NCBI RefSeq assembly: GCF_002027545.1
Contig: NZ_MXAN01000116.1
Coordinates: 1-11,515, forward strand
Source of the DNA: Moraxella lacunata
Lineage (GTDB): Bacteria > Pseudomonadota > Gammaproteobacteria > Pseudomonadales > Moraxellaceae
Length of the DNA stretch: 11,515 nucleotides
Direction of reading: 5' to 3'
This document shows positions 1 through 6,447 of the stretch, piece by piece (within the stretch, counting starts at the first letter, position 1; each line of letters starts with the position of its first letter). The translations under genes and the position numbers were made by a program. The notes beneath the pieces are model-generated. The model was given only the letters and a program-made list of their open reading frames with translations, had not been told where the DNA came from and did not search any database.

Positions 1-1
1 G

Positions 2-220
2 ATTTGGGGGTCGGTTCACTGCATGGGCTGTTTTAGAAATCGCACCGAACGCCAAACATGGCACATCATCAGCGATGGCGAGCGAGCCAAGATTTTAAAA
101 AACCTTGGCAGGCGACGTCGCAACATCCACGCCCTACTTCGTCACAAACACCGCCAAACCCCAGTCAATTATGAGTTTGATTTTTATGGGCAGTTTGAGC
201 AGTTAAGTTTTGATTTTTAA
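2..220 (+). CDS. DUF1289-family small protein, C-terminal part
   Basis: The frame is open from the left edge of the window to the TAA at 218-220, so the true start lies outside and the ATG at 23 is probably internal. The visible 72 residues contain a C-x-x-C-F-R pair followed by a conserved-looking W-H-I-I-S-D-x-E-R-x-x-I-L stretch. This fits the second half of the DUF1289 pattern (C-x-G-C-x-R-T-x-x-E-x-x-x-W-x-x-x-S-D-x-E-R). Members of that family are small proteins with four conserved cysteines, often described as iron-sulfur or metal binding; only the last two cysteines fall inside the window. After the motif comes an arginine-rich segment and an acidic/aromatic tail ending in F-D-F. The cellular role of the family is not established. 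The gene converges on the DUF1615 lipoprotein gene. Family assignment is fairly secure; function is unknown. Confidence 0.68.
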   Translation: MWGSVHCMGCFRNRTERQTWHIISDGERAKILKNLGRRRRNIHALLRHKHRQTPVNYEFDFYGQFEQLSFDF

Positions 221-241
221 GTCAGTGATTTTTAAATCAGT
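212..241. repeat. two tandem 15-base repeats across a stop codon
   Basis: GATTTTTAAGTCAGT at 212-226 is followed directly by GATTTTTAAATCAGT at 227-241, with one mismatch. The first copy encodes the last codons and stop of the DUF1289-type gene. The second contains TGATTTTTAAATCA (226-239), a short hairpin with a 6-base stem. It may be a small local duplication. There is no T-tract to make it a convincing terminator. Confidence 0.5.
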
Positions 242-352
242 ATCGCCCTGTGGTTTTTATTTACCTTTTTTTATTCATCTTTCTTAATTTGCCTTTTTGC
301 CTTTATCATTTATCACGGCAAATAAAGAGTAGGCACGCCCTATTTACCCCAT
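221..352. other. convergent intergenic spacer without a clear terminator
   Basis: These 132 bases separate two genes that end facing each other. The sequence is T-rich on the + strand. The only other structure I see is TTTGCC (296-301) pairing with GGCAAA (317-322) across a 15-base loop. It is not followed by a T-tract on either strand, so I do not call it an intrinsic terminator. No small ORF or RNA gene is evident. Confidence 0.5.
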
Positions 353-1519
353 TTATTTCCCCAGCTTATTTGCCAACGTCATACACGCTTCATAACGTCT
401 ATTGACATTGGTGGCGTACCAGTTGGTGTTTTTGTCCTGTTTCATCTTTGTACTGCTAATCACGACCTGTGGCATGATGGCATAGGTGGGGTCTTTTTTG
501 TATTTGGCTTTAAACAGCTCGCTAACCCCTTGATACGTGGCGGTTTGCTCAAAACTTGCTTTTTTCTCTTTTTTCAAATCACTTCTGATTTGGGCGGGAG
601 TGAGCGGTGTTTTGGCGGTGGCGAGCAGTTTGATGAGTGCCGTCTCGGTCTGTGATTTGGCACTGCTCACCGTGCCATTAGCATACAACAGCAAATCGCC
701 ATCAATGTCAAGGCTGATTCCTGTTAGGCTTGCCACACGTTTTTGAAAGGCGGAATTTCGACTTGAATACACGCCCGAATTATAATCAGCAAAGCGATAC
801 AACGGCTTATCATAGTCCGCCTGATACATCATTAAACGATGAATGCCGTAGTACAGACCGCCATACTGCCCGTACATGTCAGCACGCAGGGTGCGGTCGT
901 TCATGTTAGCTCGGCGGTGGCGTTTGGCGTAATTGACATGCACCTGCATGGAGCCTAAGGTGGTGATGGGGTTTAGGCGTTCGTCAAGGCTCTCGCCTGT
1001 GAGCTTGGTGAGATTGTTCACGCCACTGACTTTATAGGTGCTGGTAAAGTAGTCAAACATCTGTTGGTACAGCTCGTCTAGCTCTTTTTCGGTTTTTACC
1101 TTTTTGATTTGACTCTCAAAGCTGTTGTCCTTGGTTGGGCGGGTGGCGAGCATGGTGCGAAACACGCCAGCGAGCTGCTTGCCCAGTTTGTCTTCTAGCT
1201 TATCATCGATGGCACGCAAGGACGCTTGCCCAAGGTTAGCAACGGCAGGATTGGCGTGAAAATTGGACTCTTGGTCGATGACCGCGACCACGGTGCAGAT
1301 GTTCTCTTTGTCCTTGTGCAGTTTTAGCTCGTCAAATATCGCCCCGATGTCGCCTGCCCAACTCGCCTTGTCCTGTGAGCGATTGGGTAGCACTTTGGCA
1401 ATCTCATCATTTGACAAAGTGGGCGTGTCGGGTGTCTCTTGGGTGCAGGCGGTCAGCAGGATGGCACCGCCAAACAAAGCGATGTATAAGGGCAGATTTT
1501 TTAACAGTGGATTTTTCAT
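353..1519 (-). CDS. DUF1615 lipoprotein with lysozyme-like (lytic transglycosylase-type) motifs
   Basis: The product is 388 residues from the ATG at 1519. That start gives a textbook lipoprotein signal: M-K-N, a hydrophobic core at about residues 9-22, and a lipobox L-T-A-C with the lipidated Cys at 25. Thr follows the Cys, so outer-membrane sorting is expected. A longer reading from a TTG at 1582 would start inside the terminator at 1546-1588 and bury the signal, so I reject it. The body matches my memory of the DUF1615 family. Three motifs occur in the order used by SLT-type transglycosylases: an E-S pair in A-V-I-D-Q-E-S (candidate catalytic Glu84), G-S-M-Q-V (189-193) and A-D-Y-N-S-G (244-249). 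About 100 residues separate the first two, far more than in classical SLT domains. Peptidoglycan cleavage is therefore an inference, not established. No strong Shine-Dalgarno sequence precedes the ATG. Confidence 0.8.
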   Translation of the reverse strand: MKNPLLKNLPLYIALFGGAILLTACTQETPDTPTLSNDEIAKVLPNRSQDKASWAGDIGAIFDELKLHKDKENICTVVAVIDQESNFHANPAVANLGQASLRAIDDKLEDKLGKQLAGVFRTMLATRPTKDNSFESQIKKVKTEKELDELYQQMFDYFTSTYKVSGVNNLTKLTGESLDERLNPITTLGSMQVHVNYAKRHRRANMNDRTLRADMYGQYGGLYYGIHRLMMYQADYDKPLYRFADYNSGVYSSRNSAFQKRVASLTGISLDIDGDLLLYANGTVSSAKSQTETALIKLLATAKTPLTPAQIRSDLKKEKKASFEQTATYQGVSELFKAKYKKDPTYAIMPQVVISSTKMKQDKNTNWYATNVNRRYEACMTLANKLGK

Positions 1520-1545
1520 AAAGTGATAAAAAACAATGACAAGCC

Positions 1546-1588
1546 AAAAAAAACGGCTTATTGTAGCAAAATAATGCCCCAATAAGCC
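1546..1588 (-). terminator. intrinsic terminator after tesB
   Basis: Read on the minus strand, GGCTTATTG (1588-1580) pairs perfectly with CAATAAGCC (1563-1555) across a 16-base loop. One G and then eight T (1553-1546) follow. It lies between the tesB stop and the ATG of the lipoprotein gene and should end tesB transcription. It also argues that the lipoprotein gene is not simply co-transcribed with tesB. A TACAAT (minus strand, 1565-1560) overlaps the loop and 3' arm and could be a -10 element for the downstream gene, but I find no good -35. Confidence 0.85.
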
Positions 1589-1622
1589 TTGTTCAATATT
1601 AATGCCATGTGTGATTTTTGTA

Positions 1623-2558
1623 TCACGAACTGCTGGTTACATATTCACCACCCACCAGTCGCATAAGCCCTTCTTGTTGGGTGGTGGCGACAAGCCTGCC
1701 ATCTTGCCAAAACTGCCCGTGGTTTAGCCCCTTGGCGTGACTGGTCGTGTCGCTCCACATGTCATACAGCAGCCAGTCGCTGACATCAAAGGGGCGATGA
1801 AAATGCATGCTGTGGTCAATGCTCGCCACTTGCAAACCCTTGGTCATAAAGCTAAGTCCGTGCGACATCAGCCCCGTGCCAACCAAATAAAAGTCGGACG
1901 CAAAGGCAAGCAGAGCCTGATGAATGGCGACAGGCTGGTCTTGCAATCCATTGATACGAAGCCAATTGGCTTGGCGGGGTCGCATGGGCTGTGGATGAAT
2001 GGGGTCTCGGGGCGTGACAGGGCGTATCTCGACATGGCGTTTACGCAGGTAGCGGGCTTTTAGGGCGTCGGGGATTTTGCCGACATGGGCGTCTTTTAGC
2101 TCCTGCTCACTTTGCAATGTGTCAGGATGCGGATATTCGGGCATGCTCTCTTGGTAATCCAGTCCACCTTCCATGGGCGAGAATGACGCGATCATGCTAA
2201 AAATAACCTGTTCGGTCGTGCCAAGCGTGGGGTCGTCAGGGTCGTTTGGCACGTTTTGTACCGCCACGACTTGCCGAGCCGATAGGCTTTTGCCATCACG
2301 CAGACGGCGGACTTGGTAGATGACTGGCAGGCGAATGTCGCCCCCACGCAAAAAATAACCATGAAAACTGTGACAAGGCTTGTCTATCTGGAGCGTCTTT
2401 GCCCCTGCCATCATCGCTTGGGCAAGCACCTGTCCACCAAACACCCTTGCCCCCACATAGTCAAAGCTTGGTGCTGAGAACACATCGGGCGTTATCTCGG
2501 TTAGGGTCAAAGTCGTCATCAAATCACGAATCAAACTATCATCAGGCGTATTTGGCAT
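1623..2558 (-). CDS. tesB: acyl-CoA thioesterase II
   Basis: Double hotdog-fold thioesterase that hydrolyses acyl-CoA to free fatty acid and CoA in the cytoplasm. Sequence landmarks match E. coli TesB along its length: F-G-G-Q-V (residues 40-44), H-S-F-H-G-Y-F-L-R (63-71), L-R-D-G-K-S-L-S-A-R (86-95), and I-D-H-S-M-H-F-H-R-P-F (247-257). The catalytic triad of the E. coli enzyme (Asp204, Thr228, Gln278) aligns with Asp222, Ser246 and Gln295, so the threonine is replaced by serine, which keeps the hydroxyl. At 311 residues it is slightly longer than the E. coli protein; extra residues include a P-N-D-P-D-D-P loop near 104-110. I chose the ATG at 2558 because GGA lies six bases upstream; ATGs at 2564 and 2573 are in frame but have poorer spacing. 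It is divergent from plsB, and a strong terminator follows. Confidence 0.93.
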   Translation of the reverse strand: MPNTPDDSLIRDLMTTLTLTEITPDVFSAPSFDYVGARVFGGQVLAQAMMAGAKTLQIDKPCHSFHGYFLRGGDIRLPVIYQVRRLRDGKSLSARQVVAVQNVPNDPDDPTLGTTEQVIFSMIASFSPMEGGLDYQESMPEYPHPDTLQSEQELKDAHVGKIPDALKARYLRKRHVEIRPVTPRDPIHPQPMRPRQANWLRINGLQDQPVAIHQALLAFASDFYLVGTGLMSHGLSFMTKGLQVASIDHSMHFHRPFDVSDWLLYDMWSDTTSHAKGLNHGQFWQDGRLVATTQQEGLMRLVGGEYVTSSS

Positions 2559-2608
2559 AATCATTCCACACATCTAAAATGGCTAAGGGAAAATGGTGCT
2601 GTTTTGTA

Positions 2609-2622
2609 TTGATAAACATCAA
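2609..2622. promoter_or_regulatory. FNR/ANR-type operator, exact consensus match
   Basis: TTGATAAACATCAA matches the palindromic TTGAT-N4-ATCAA site of FNR/ANR oxygen-responsive regulators at all ten specified positions. It sits in the 159-base region between the divergent tesB and plsB genes. If the tesB promoter is the extended -10 at 2652-2657, the site lies about 30 bases inside the tesB leader, a position that would favour repression. Relative to the proposed plsB promoter it is about 87 bases upstream. The regulator itself is not in the window. Confidence 0.55.
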
Positions 2623-2651
2623 CAAACCACACCACTTATGTCAGGCGTACA

Positions 2652-2657
2652 AGTATA
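2652..2657 (-). promoter_or_regulatory. candidate extended -10 promoter for tesB
   Basis: On the minus strand the sequence reads TGTTATACT: an extended TG motif one base before TATACT (5 of 6 to TATAAT). No good -35 hexamer lies 16-18 bases upstream. It is placed about 94 bases before the tesB start codon. This is pattern matching only. Confidence 0.33.
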
Positions 2658-2666
2658 ACAAAATTT

Positions 2667-2696
2667 TTGTCCATTTCTAGTTAAAAATGTTAAAAT
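2667..2696 (+). promoter_or_regulatory. candidate sigma-70 promoter for plsB
   Basis: TTGTCC (2667-2672; 4 of 6 to TTGACA) and TAAAAT (2691-2696; 5 of 6 to TATAAT) are 18 bases apart. Transcription would begin near 2703, giving a very short leader that would start at or inside the AAGGA at 2700-2704. That is awkward, so a promoter further upstream remains possible. Confidence 0.33.
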
Positions 2697-2717
2697 ACCA
2701 AGGAATATTGTCAAATC

Positions 2718-5354
2718 ATGGCACACATTATGCTAAAACTTCCTAATATCTCTCAGATTTTTTCTAAAAAACCAAATAACAGCCCAAAATCCACCAACGA
2801 AAACCAACAAGAACCCCCCAAAAGAGCAGAGAATAAGCCATCGGCGTATCGGCACTTGTCAGGCAAAGGCTTATCCTTGGTGGTCAAGGCACAAATCTTG
2901 GGCGAAGTGCCAGAGCTTGATGATGACATTCCCACCTTTTATGTTCTAAGAGAATATTCACGCTCTAACAGTCTGCTCGTGGACATCAAGACCCGAGAGC
3001 TGGATTTGCCATCTGCCCTTGCCAGTACGACAGTGGGCAAAGACAGCGAAAGTGCGTCAGTCATCTTTTTAAAACACCGTCACGGCTCGGACAACGTACC
3101 ATCGCCACGTTTAGAGCGTTTGGTCAAAGCATGCCTAGATGACCCCACGCTGCGTGTGCGACTCATCCCTGTGACCATCCTATGGGGGCGAGCCCCAAGT
3201 AAAGAAGACAGTCTGTTTCGCCTACTGATGGCGGACGAGTGGAACACGCCAAGCATTCCCAAACAGCTCTTTAACATCAGTGTGATGGGGCGTGATACGG
3301 TCGTACAGTTCGCCAGCCCCAAAGAACTACACACGCTCATCGAAGAGACCAAGCAAGCGGGCGAGAGCGACATTAACTCTGCCATCCTAACCCAAACCAT
3401 CGCCACCCGTCTCAAAGGCTTTTTGGACAAACAAAGAACGAGCATCATCGGGCCTGACTTATCCGACAAACGCAACATCACCGGCAAAATCCTAGCATCG
3501 CCCGTGGTACAGACCGCCATCGAACAAGAATCCGCCACCACTGGCAAATCCATCAACGAAGTCAAAAAAGAAGCGGCAGGCTACATCGGCGAGATAACAA
3601 GCGACTACTCACACTCAGTCGTGCGGTTTTTTGACCACTTTTTGACGTGGCTTTGGGAGCGACTCTATGACGGCGTGGAAGTGCGTCATTTTGAGCGGGT
3701 GCGTAAGCTTGCCCCCGACCACCAAATCATCTATGTGCCATGCCACCGTAGCCACATGGACTACCTACTCTTGTCTTATGTCATCTACAAACGGGGCTTG
3801 CGTATCCCTTACATCGCTGCAGGGGACAACCTAAACATCCCCGTACTGGGCGAGATACTGCGTAGTGGCGGGGCGTTTTTCATGCGTCGTAGCTTCAAAG
3901 GCAATGCTTTATACAGCACGGTATTTAAAGAATACCTACACACACTCATGCAACGGGCTGTCCCCATTGAGTATTTCATCGAAGGTGGTCGCTCTCGCTC
4001 AGGTCGCCTACTACCACCCAAGCTCGGCATGCTTGCCATGACCGTAGGTAGTTATCTGCGTGACCCTGCTAAGCCCGTGGTCTTTGTCCCGACCTACATC
4101 AGCTACGAGCGGATTATGGAAGGGGCGACTTATGTGGGCGAGCTCAAAGGCAAACCCAAAGAGAGCGAGAACCTACTTAGTCTCATCAAGACCGCCCAAA
4201 AGATTGAACGGGTGTTTGGCACGGTACATCTGTCCTTTGGCGAACCGCTACACCTGACCCACTTTTTGGATAAATTTAACGTCAAAACTGGCAAAGACAC
4301 CCTAGCGTTAAGCCCTGACGAGCAAGCGGACAACGACAAACAAACCCACGCCATGGTTACCAACATTGGCGTCAAAATCATGCAAAACATCAACAAATCA
4401 GCGGTCGTCAATCCCGTCTCCCTACTGGCACTCGTACTACTGTCCACCCCCAAATCCGCCCTTGATGAAGCCCAAGCGATGGAACAAATCGCCCTGTATC
4501 AGCGTATCGCCCAAGCCCTGCCCTATGACAGCGACACCTTTGTCACTGACATGAACCCCAAAGACATCTTGGCGTATGGCTTACAGTTAGAACTCATCGA
4601 ACGCACGCCCCATGTGCTAGGCGACATGATAAAAGTGGCGGACAAACAAGCCCCCTTGCTTAGCTACTTTAAAAACAACATTCTGCACGTCTTTATCCTA
4701 GCCAGTTTTATCGCATCACTGGTGCAACGTAACGGACGCATGTACCGTGATAAGCTAGAAAACATCAGCGAGCTTTTGTACCCCTTTTTACAAACCGAGC
4801 TGTTTTTAAAACACCCACAGCGTAGCATTAAGGATACCATTGGCGAAATTTTGGACGTGCTTATCAAAGAAAATCTGGTTGTTGAATGGGATGGCGTACT
4901 CATCAGTGCCCCCGAGACCAACTCGCCTGCCTACCAACAGCTCATCGTGCTTGCCGACCCTGCCCAACAGAGCCTAGAACGCTACTTTATGGCGTTAACC
5001 CTATTATCCGAACAAGGCACGCACCGCCTAAACACCGAGCAAGTCGTCAATCTGTGCTACTTCCTAGGGCAAAGGGTGTCTGTGCTGTATGCCGATGATT
5101 TACCTGACATGTTTGACAAGGCGTTATTTACAAGCTTCTTAGACACGCTCGTCCGCATGGATTATGTGCAGATTGAGCCTGAGACGGGCATGATTGATTT
5201 TGATGAACGCATTGACAAAATCGCCGAACATGCCAAATATGTCCTAAACCCTGACATGATTGAGCTACTGCGTCACACCGCCCGCCTAAATGACGATGAG
5301 ATTGACAGCGTCATGGATGAGATGAATAAAAAGCGTAAATTTGGACGTAAATAG
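2718..5354 (+). CDS. plsB: glycerol-3-phosphate 1-O-acyltransferase
   Basis: Membrane-associated enzyme that transfers an acyl chain from acyl-CoA or acyl-ACP to the sn-1 position of glycerol-3-phosphate, giving lysophosphatidic acid, the first step of phospholipid synthesis. All four acyltransferase blocks are present: H-R-S-H-M-D at 343-348 (HX4D; His343 and Asp348 catalytic), G-E-I-L-R-S-G-G-A-F-F-M-R-R at 378-391, F-I-E-G-G-R-S-R-S-G-R at 420-430, and V-P-T-Y-I-S-Y-E-R at 457-465. Similarity to E. coli PlsB continues into the C-terminal region. At 878 residues it is about 70 longer than the E. coli protein. Part of the excess is an N-terminal N/K/S/P/E-rich low-complexity stretch (about 17-42); the C-terminus is basic (K-K-R-K-F-G-R-K). 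AAGGA lies 13 bases before the ATG, a rather long spacing. It is divergent from tesB and followed by a second acyltransferase gene in the same direction. Confidence 0.96.
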   Translation: MAHIMLKLPNISQIFSKKPNNSPKSTNENQQEPPKRAENKPSAYRHLSGKGLSLVVKAQILGEVPELDDDIPTFYVLREYSRSNSLLVDIKTRELDLPSALASTTVGKDSESASVIFLKHRHGSDNVPSPRLERLVKACLDDPTLRVRLIPVTILWGRAPSKEDSLFRLLMADEWNTPSIPKQLFNISVMGRDTVVQFASPKELHTLIEETKQAGESDINSAILTQTIATRLKGFLDKQRTSIIGPDLSDKRNITGKILASPVVQTAIEQESATTGKSINEVKKEAAGYIGEITSDYSHSVVRFFDHFLTWLWERLYDGVEVRHFERVRKLAPDHQIIYVPCHRSHMDYLLLSYVIYKRGLRIPYIAAGDNLNIPVLGEILRSGGAFFMRRSFKGNALYSTVFKEYLHTLMQRAVPIEYFIEGGRSRSGRLLPPKLGMLAMTVGSYLRDPAKPVVFVPTYISYERIMEGATYVGELKGKPKESENLLSLIKTAQKIERVFGTVHLSFGEPLHLTHFLDKFNVKTGKDTLALSPDEQADNDKQTHAMVTNIGVKIMQNINKSAVVNPVSLLALVLLSTPKSALDEAQAMEQIALYQRIAQALPYDSDTFVTDMNPKDILAYGLQLELIERTPHVLGDMIKVADKQAPLLSYFKNNILHVFILASFIASLVQRNGRMYRDKLENISELLYPFLQTELFLKHPQRSIKDTIGEILDVLIKENLVVEWDGVLISAPETNSPAYQQLIVLADPAQQSLERYFMALTLLSEQGTHRLNTEQVVNLCYFLGQRVSVLYADDLPDMFDKALFTSFLDTLVRMDYVQIEPETGMIDFDERIDKIAEHAKYVLNPDMIELLRHTARLNDDEIDSVMDEMNKKRKFGRK

Positions 5355-5451
5355 CCAATTTATTGATTTACAAAATATTAAAATACACACTTCAATCTCA
5401 ACCTAAAATGACAACTTATTGATTATTATGAAATTATTTTTTGGATTGTAG

Positions 5452-5470
5452 GGGCGAATCATATTCGCCC
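5452..5470. repeat. REP-like palindrome
   Basis: GGGCGAAT (5452-5459) and ATTCGCCC (5463-5470) form a perfect 8-base stem with a CAT loop, preceded by GTAG. This GC-rich palindrome stands out in an AT-rich spacer. Its form resembles short extragenic palindromes found in many copies in bacterial genomes. Only one copy is in this window, so repetitiveness is inferred. Confidence 0.5.
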
Positions 5471-5541
5471 TTGATAAATCAATCACTTGCATAAAGTTGA
5501 GAATGGGGTAATATGTTAAAATATTTTTGCTGGATAAATAC

Positions 5542-5567
5542 ATGGGGTAAATGATAATTTGCCCCAT
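5542..5567 (+). promoter_or_regulatory. leader hairpin upstream of the second acyltransferase gene
   Basis: ATGGGGTAAAT (5542-5552) pairs with ATTTGCCCCAT (5557-5567) across a GATA loop: ten Watson-Crick pairs and one U-G wobble. It ends 67 bases before the start codon. The 9-base string ATGGGGTAA in the 5' arm also occurs at 5503-5511. There is no T-tract, so it is not an intrinsic terminator. It could be an mRNA leader structure or a protein-binding palindrome. Confidence 0.4.
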
Positions 5568-5634
5568 AAAAGACACACCGATTTAAAGCGTGTTGCCTAG
5601 ACATACCCCAAACCCCATTTTAAGGAAAATCCCC

Positions 5635-6273
5635 ATGGACATGAACACCCTACCCACCATTGACCCCACTGCCCTAGGCGATAGAGTGCCACGCCGTCAT
5701 GGCAAATTTGCCCCACGCCTTGCCCGTGCCTTTTTGGACAAGGCAGGCTGGCGTATCACAGGCGAGATTCCCAATGTCTCACAGGCGGTACTGCTTGCTG
5801 TACCACACACCTCCAACATGGATGGCGTGTATGCCATTCCCACCCTGCTGGCTCTTGATGTGGACATCAAATTACTTGGCAAAAAACAGCTTTTTAAACT
5901 CCCCATTCTGTCGCACTTTTTAAGATGGGCGGGGGTCATCGCCATTGATAGGGATAAAAAAGGCTCGGTATTACAAGCCAACATCAACCGCTTTAAAACT
6001 GGCAAACCGCTCTTTTTGGGGCTGTCGCCTGAGGGCACTCGGGGCTACACTGACGAGTGGAAAACGGGCTTTTATTATCTGGCACTTGGGGCAGACGTAC
6101 CCATCTTGCCTGTGGCGATGGATTATAACACCAAAGAGGTTCGCTTTATGCCCCTGTTCTATCCCACAGGCGACATTGAGGCGGATTTGCCCAAGATTTA
6201 TGCCTATTATGACGGCGTAGAAGGCAGGCATATCAAAAAAATGTCTAAGCCATTGCAAGATTTGTCAAAATGA
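5635..6273 (+). CDS. lysophospholipid acyltransferase-family protein
   Basis: A 212-residue member of the PlsC-like HX4D acyltransferase superfamily. The HX4D motif is H-T-S-N-M-D at 58-63, preceded by a P, and the phosphate-binding block is S-P-E-G-T-R at 131-136. A hydrophobic L-P-V-A-M-D-Y block is at 158-164. The G-W-R-I-T-G-E-I-P-N segment at 38-47 is typical of a short subfamily distinct from canonical PlsC. Such proteins are usually annotated as 1-acyl-sn-glycerol-3-phosphate or lysophospholipid acyltransferases, but the actual acceptor is not shown here. No long transmembrane helix is obvious. I chose the ATG at 5635 because AAGGA sits eight bases before it; a GTG at 5590 lacks such a signal, and an ATG at 5641 is a minor alternative. 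It lies 280 bases after plsB on the same strand, which suggests but does not prove a linked role in phospholipid synthesis. Confidence 0.87.
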   Translation: MDMNTLPTIDPTALGDRVPRRHGKFAPRLARAFLDKAGWRITGEIPNVSQAVLLAVPHTSNMDGVYAIPTLLALDVDIKLLGKKQLFKLPILSHFLRWAGVIAIDRDKKGSVLQANINRFKTGKPLFLGLSPEGTRGYTDEWKTGFYYLALGADVPILPVAMDYNTKEVRFMPLFYPTGDIEADLPKIYAYYDGVEGRHIKKMSKPLQDLSK

Positions 6274-6345
6274 TGGCTGAGATAGTTGATAATGATTGGG
6301 TAAAAAAATACAAAGACAGGCAATATTAACAAGGATTTTGACACA

Positions 6346-6428
6346 GAAAAACCATCTGACCACTTAACTGGGTAAATTTTAAGGTTTTTACTTAACTTTT
6401 AAATTAAGTGGTCGGATAGCCATTTTTC
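6346..6428. repeat. long imperfect inverted repeat
   Basis: ATCTGACCACTTAA (6354-6367) pairs with TTAAGTGGTCGGAT (6404-6417): 13 Watson-Crick pairs and one U-G pair. Outside it, GAAAAA (6346-6351) pairs with TTTTTC (6423-6428) after a small internal loop. The 36-base interior is AT-rich and contains ACTTAACT, which also occurs at the end of the 5' arm (6362-6369 and 6390-6397). The structure lies between two convergent genes. It could be a small palindromic element or an extra termination/RNA-processing structure. No target-site duplication is visible. Confidence 0.5.
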
Positions 6429-6447
6429 ATACAAAACCACACAAAAC

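Larger units (their letters stand above)
5355..5634 (+). other. 280-base spacer between plsB and the second acyltransferase gene
   Basis: This AT-rich spacer contains no credible ORF. It holds a REP-like palindrome at 5452-5470 and a hairpin at 5542-5567. TTGATAAATCAA at 5471-5482 resembles an FNR half-site pair but has a two-base gap. No T-tract follows either palindrome, so I see no intrinsic terminator for plsB. Weak promoter-like hexamers exist (TTGCAT 5487-5492 with TAATAT 5509-5514, 16 bases apart; TAAAAT 5517-5522). None is strong enough to name as the promoter. Confidence 0.5.

Noticed and set aside
1520..1582. TTG-initiated extension of the DUF1615 lipoprotein
   Set aside because: It would start within the terminator hairpin and place a second hydrophobic stretch before the lipoprotein signal. 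The ATG at 1519 gives a standard signal with the lipobox Cys at 25.
3080..4453. Minus-strand open frames opposite plsB
   Set aside because: plsB has all four acyltransferase blocks in one continuous frame; the opposite-strand frames have no domain or ribosome-site support.
5471..5482. TTGATAAATCAA as a second FNR site
   Set aside because: The half-sites are separated by two bases instead of the four required by FNR/ANR, so the spacing is wrong.
6286..6299. GATAATGATT as a Fur box
   Set aside because: Only one good GATAAT hexamer is present, it lies downstream of a gene end between convergent genes, and there is no promoter for it to control.
6270..6329. A 19-codon ORF whose ATG overlaps the acyltransferase stop
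   Set aside because: The overlap suggests coupling, but the peptide is very short and resembles nothing I know, and the acyltransferase already ends at a normal family position. It is probably chance.
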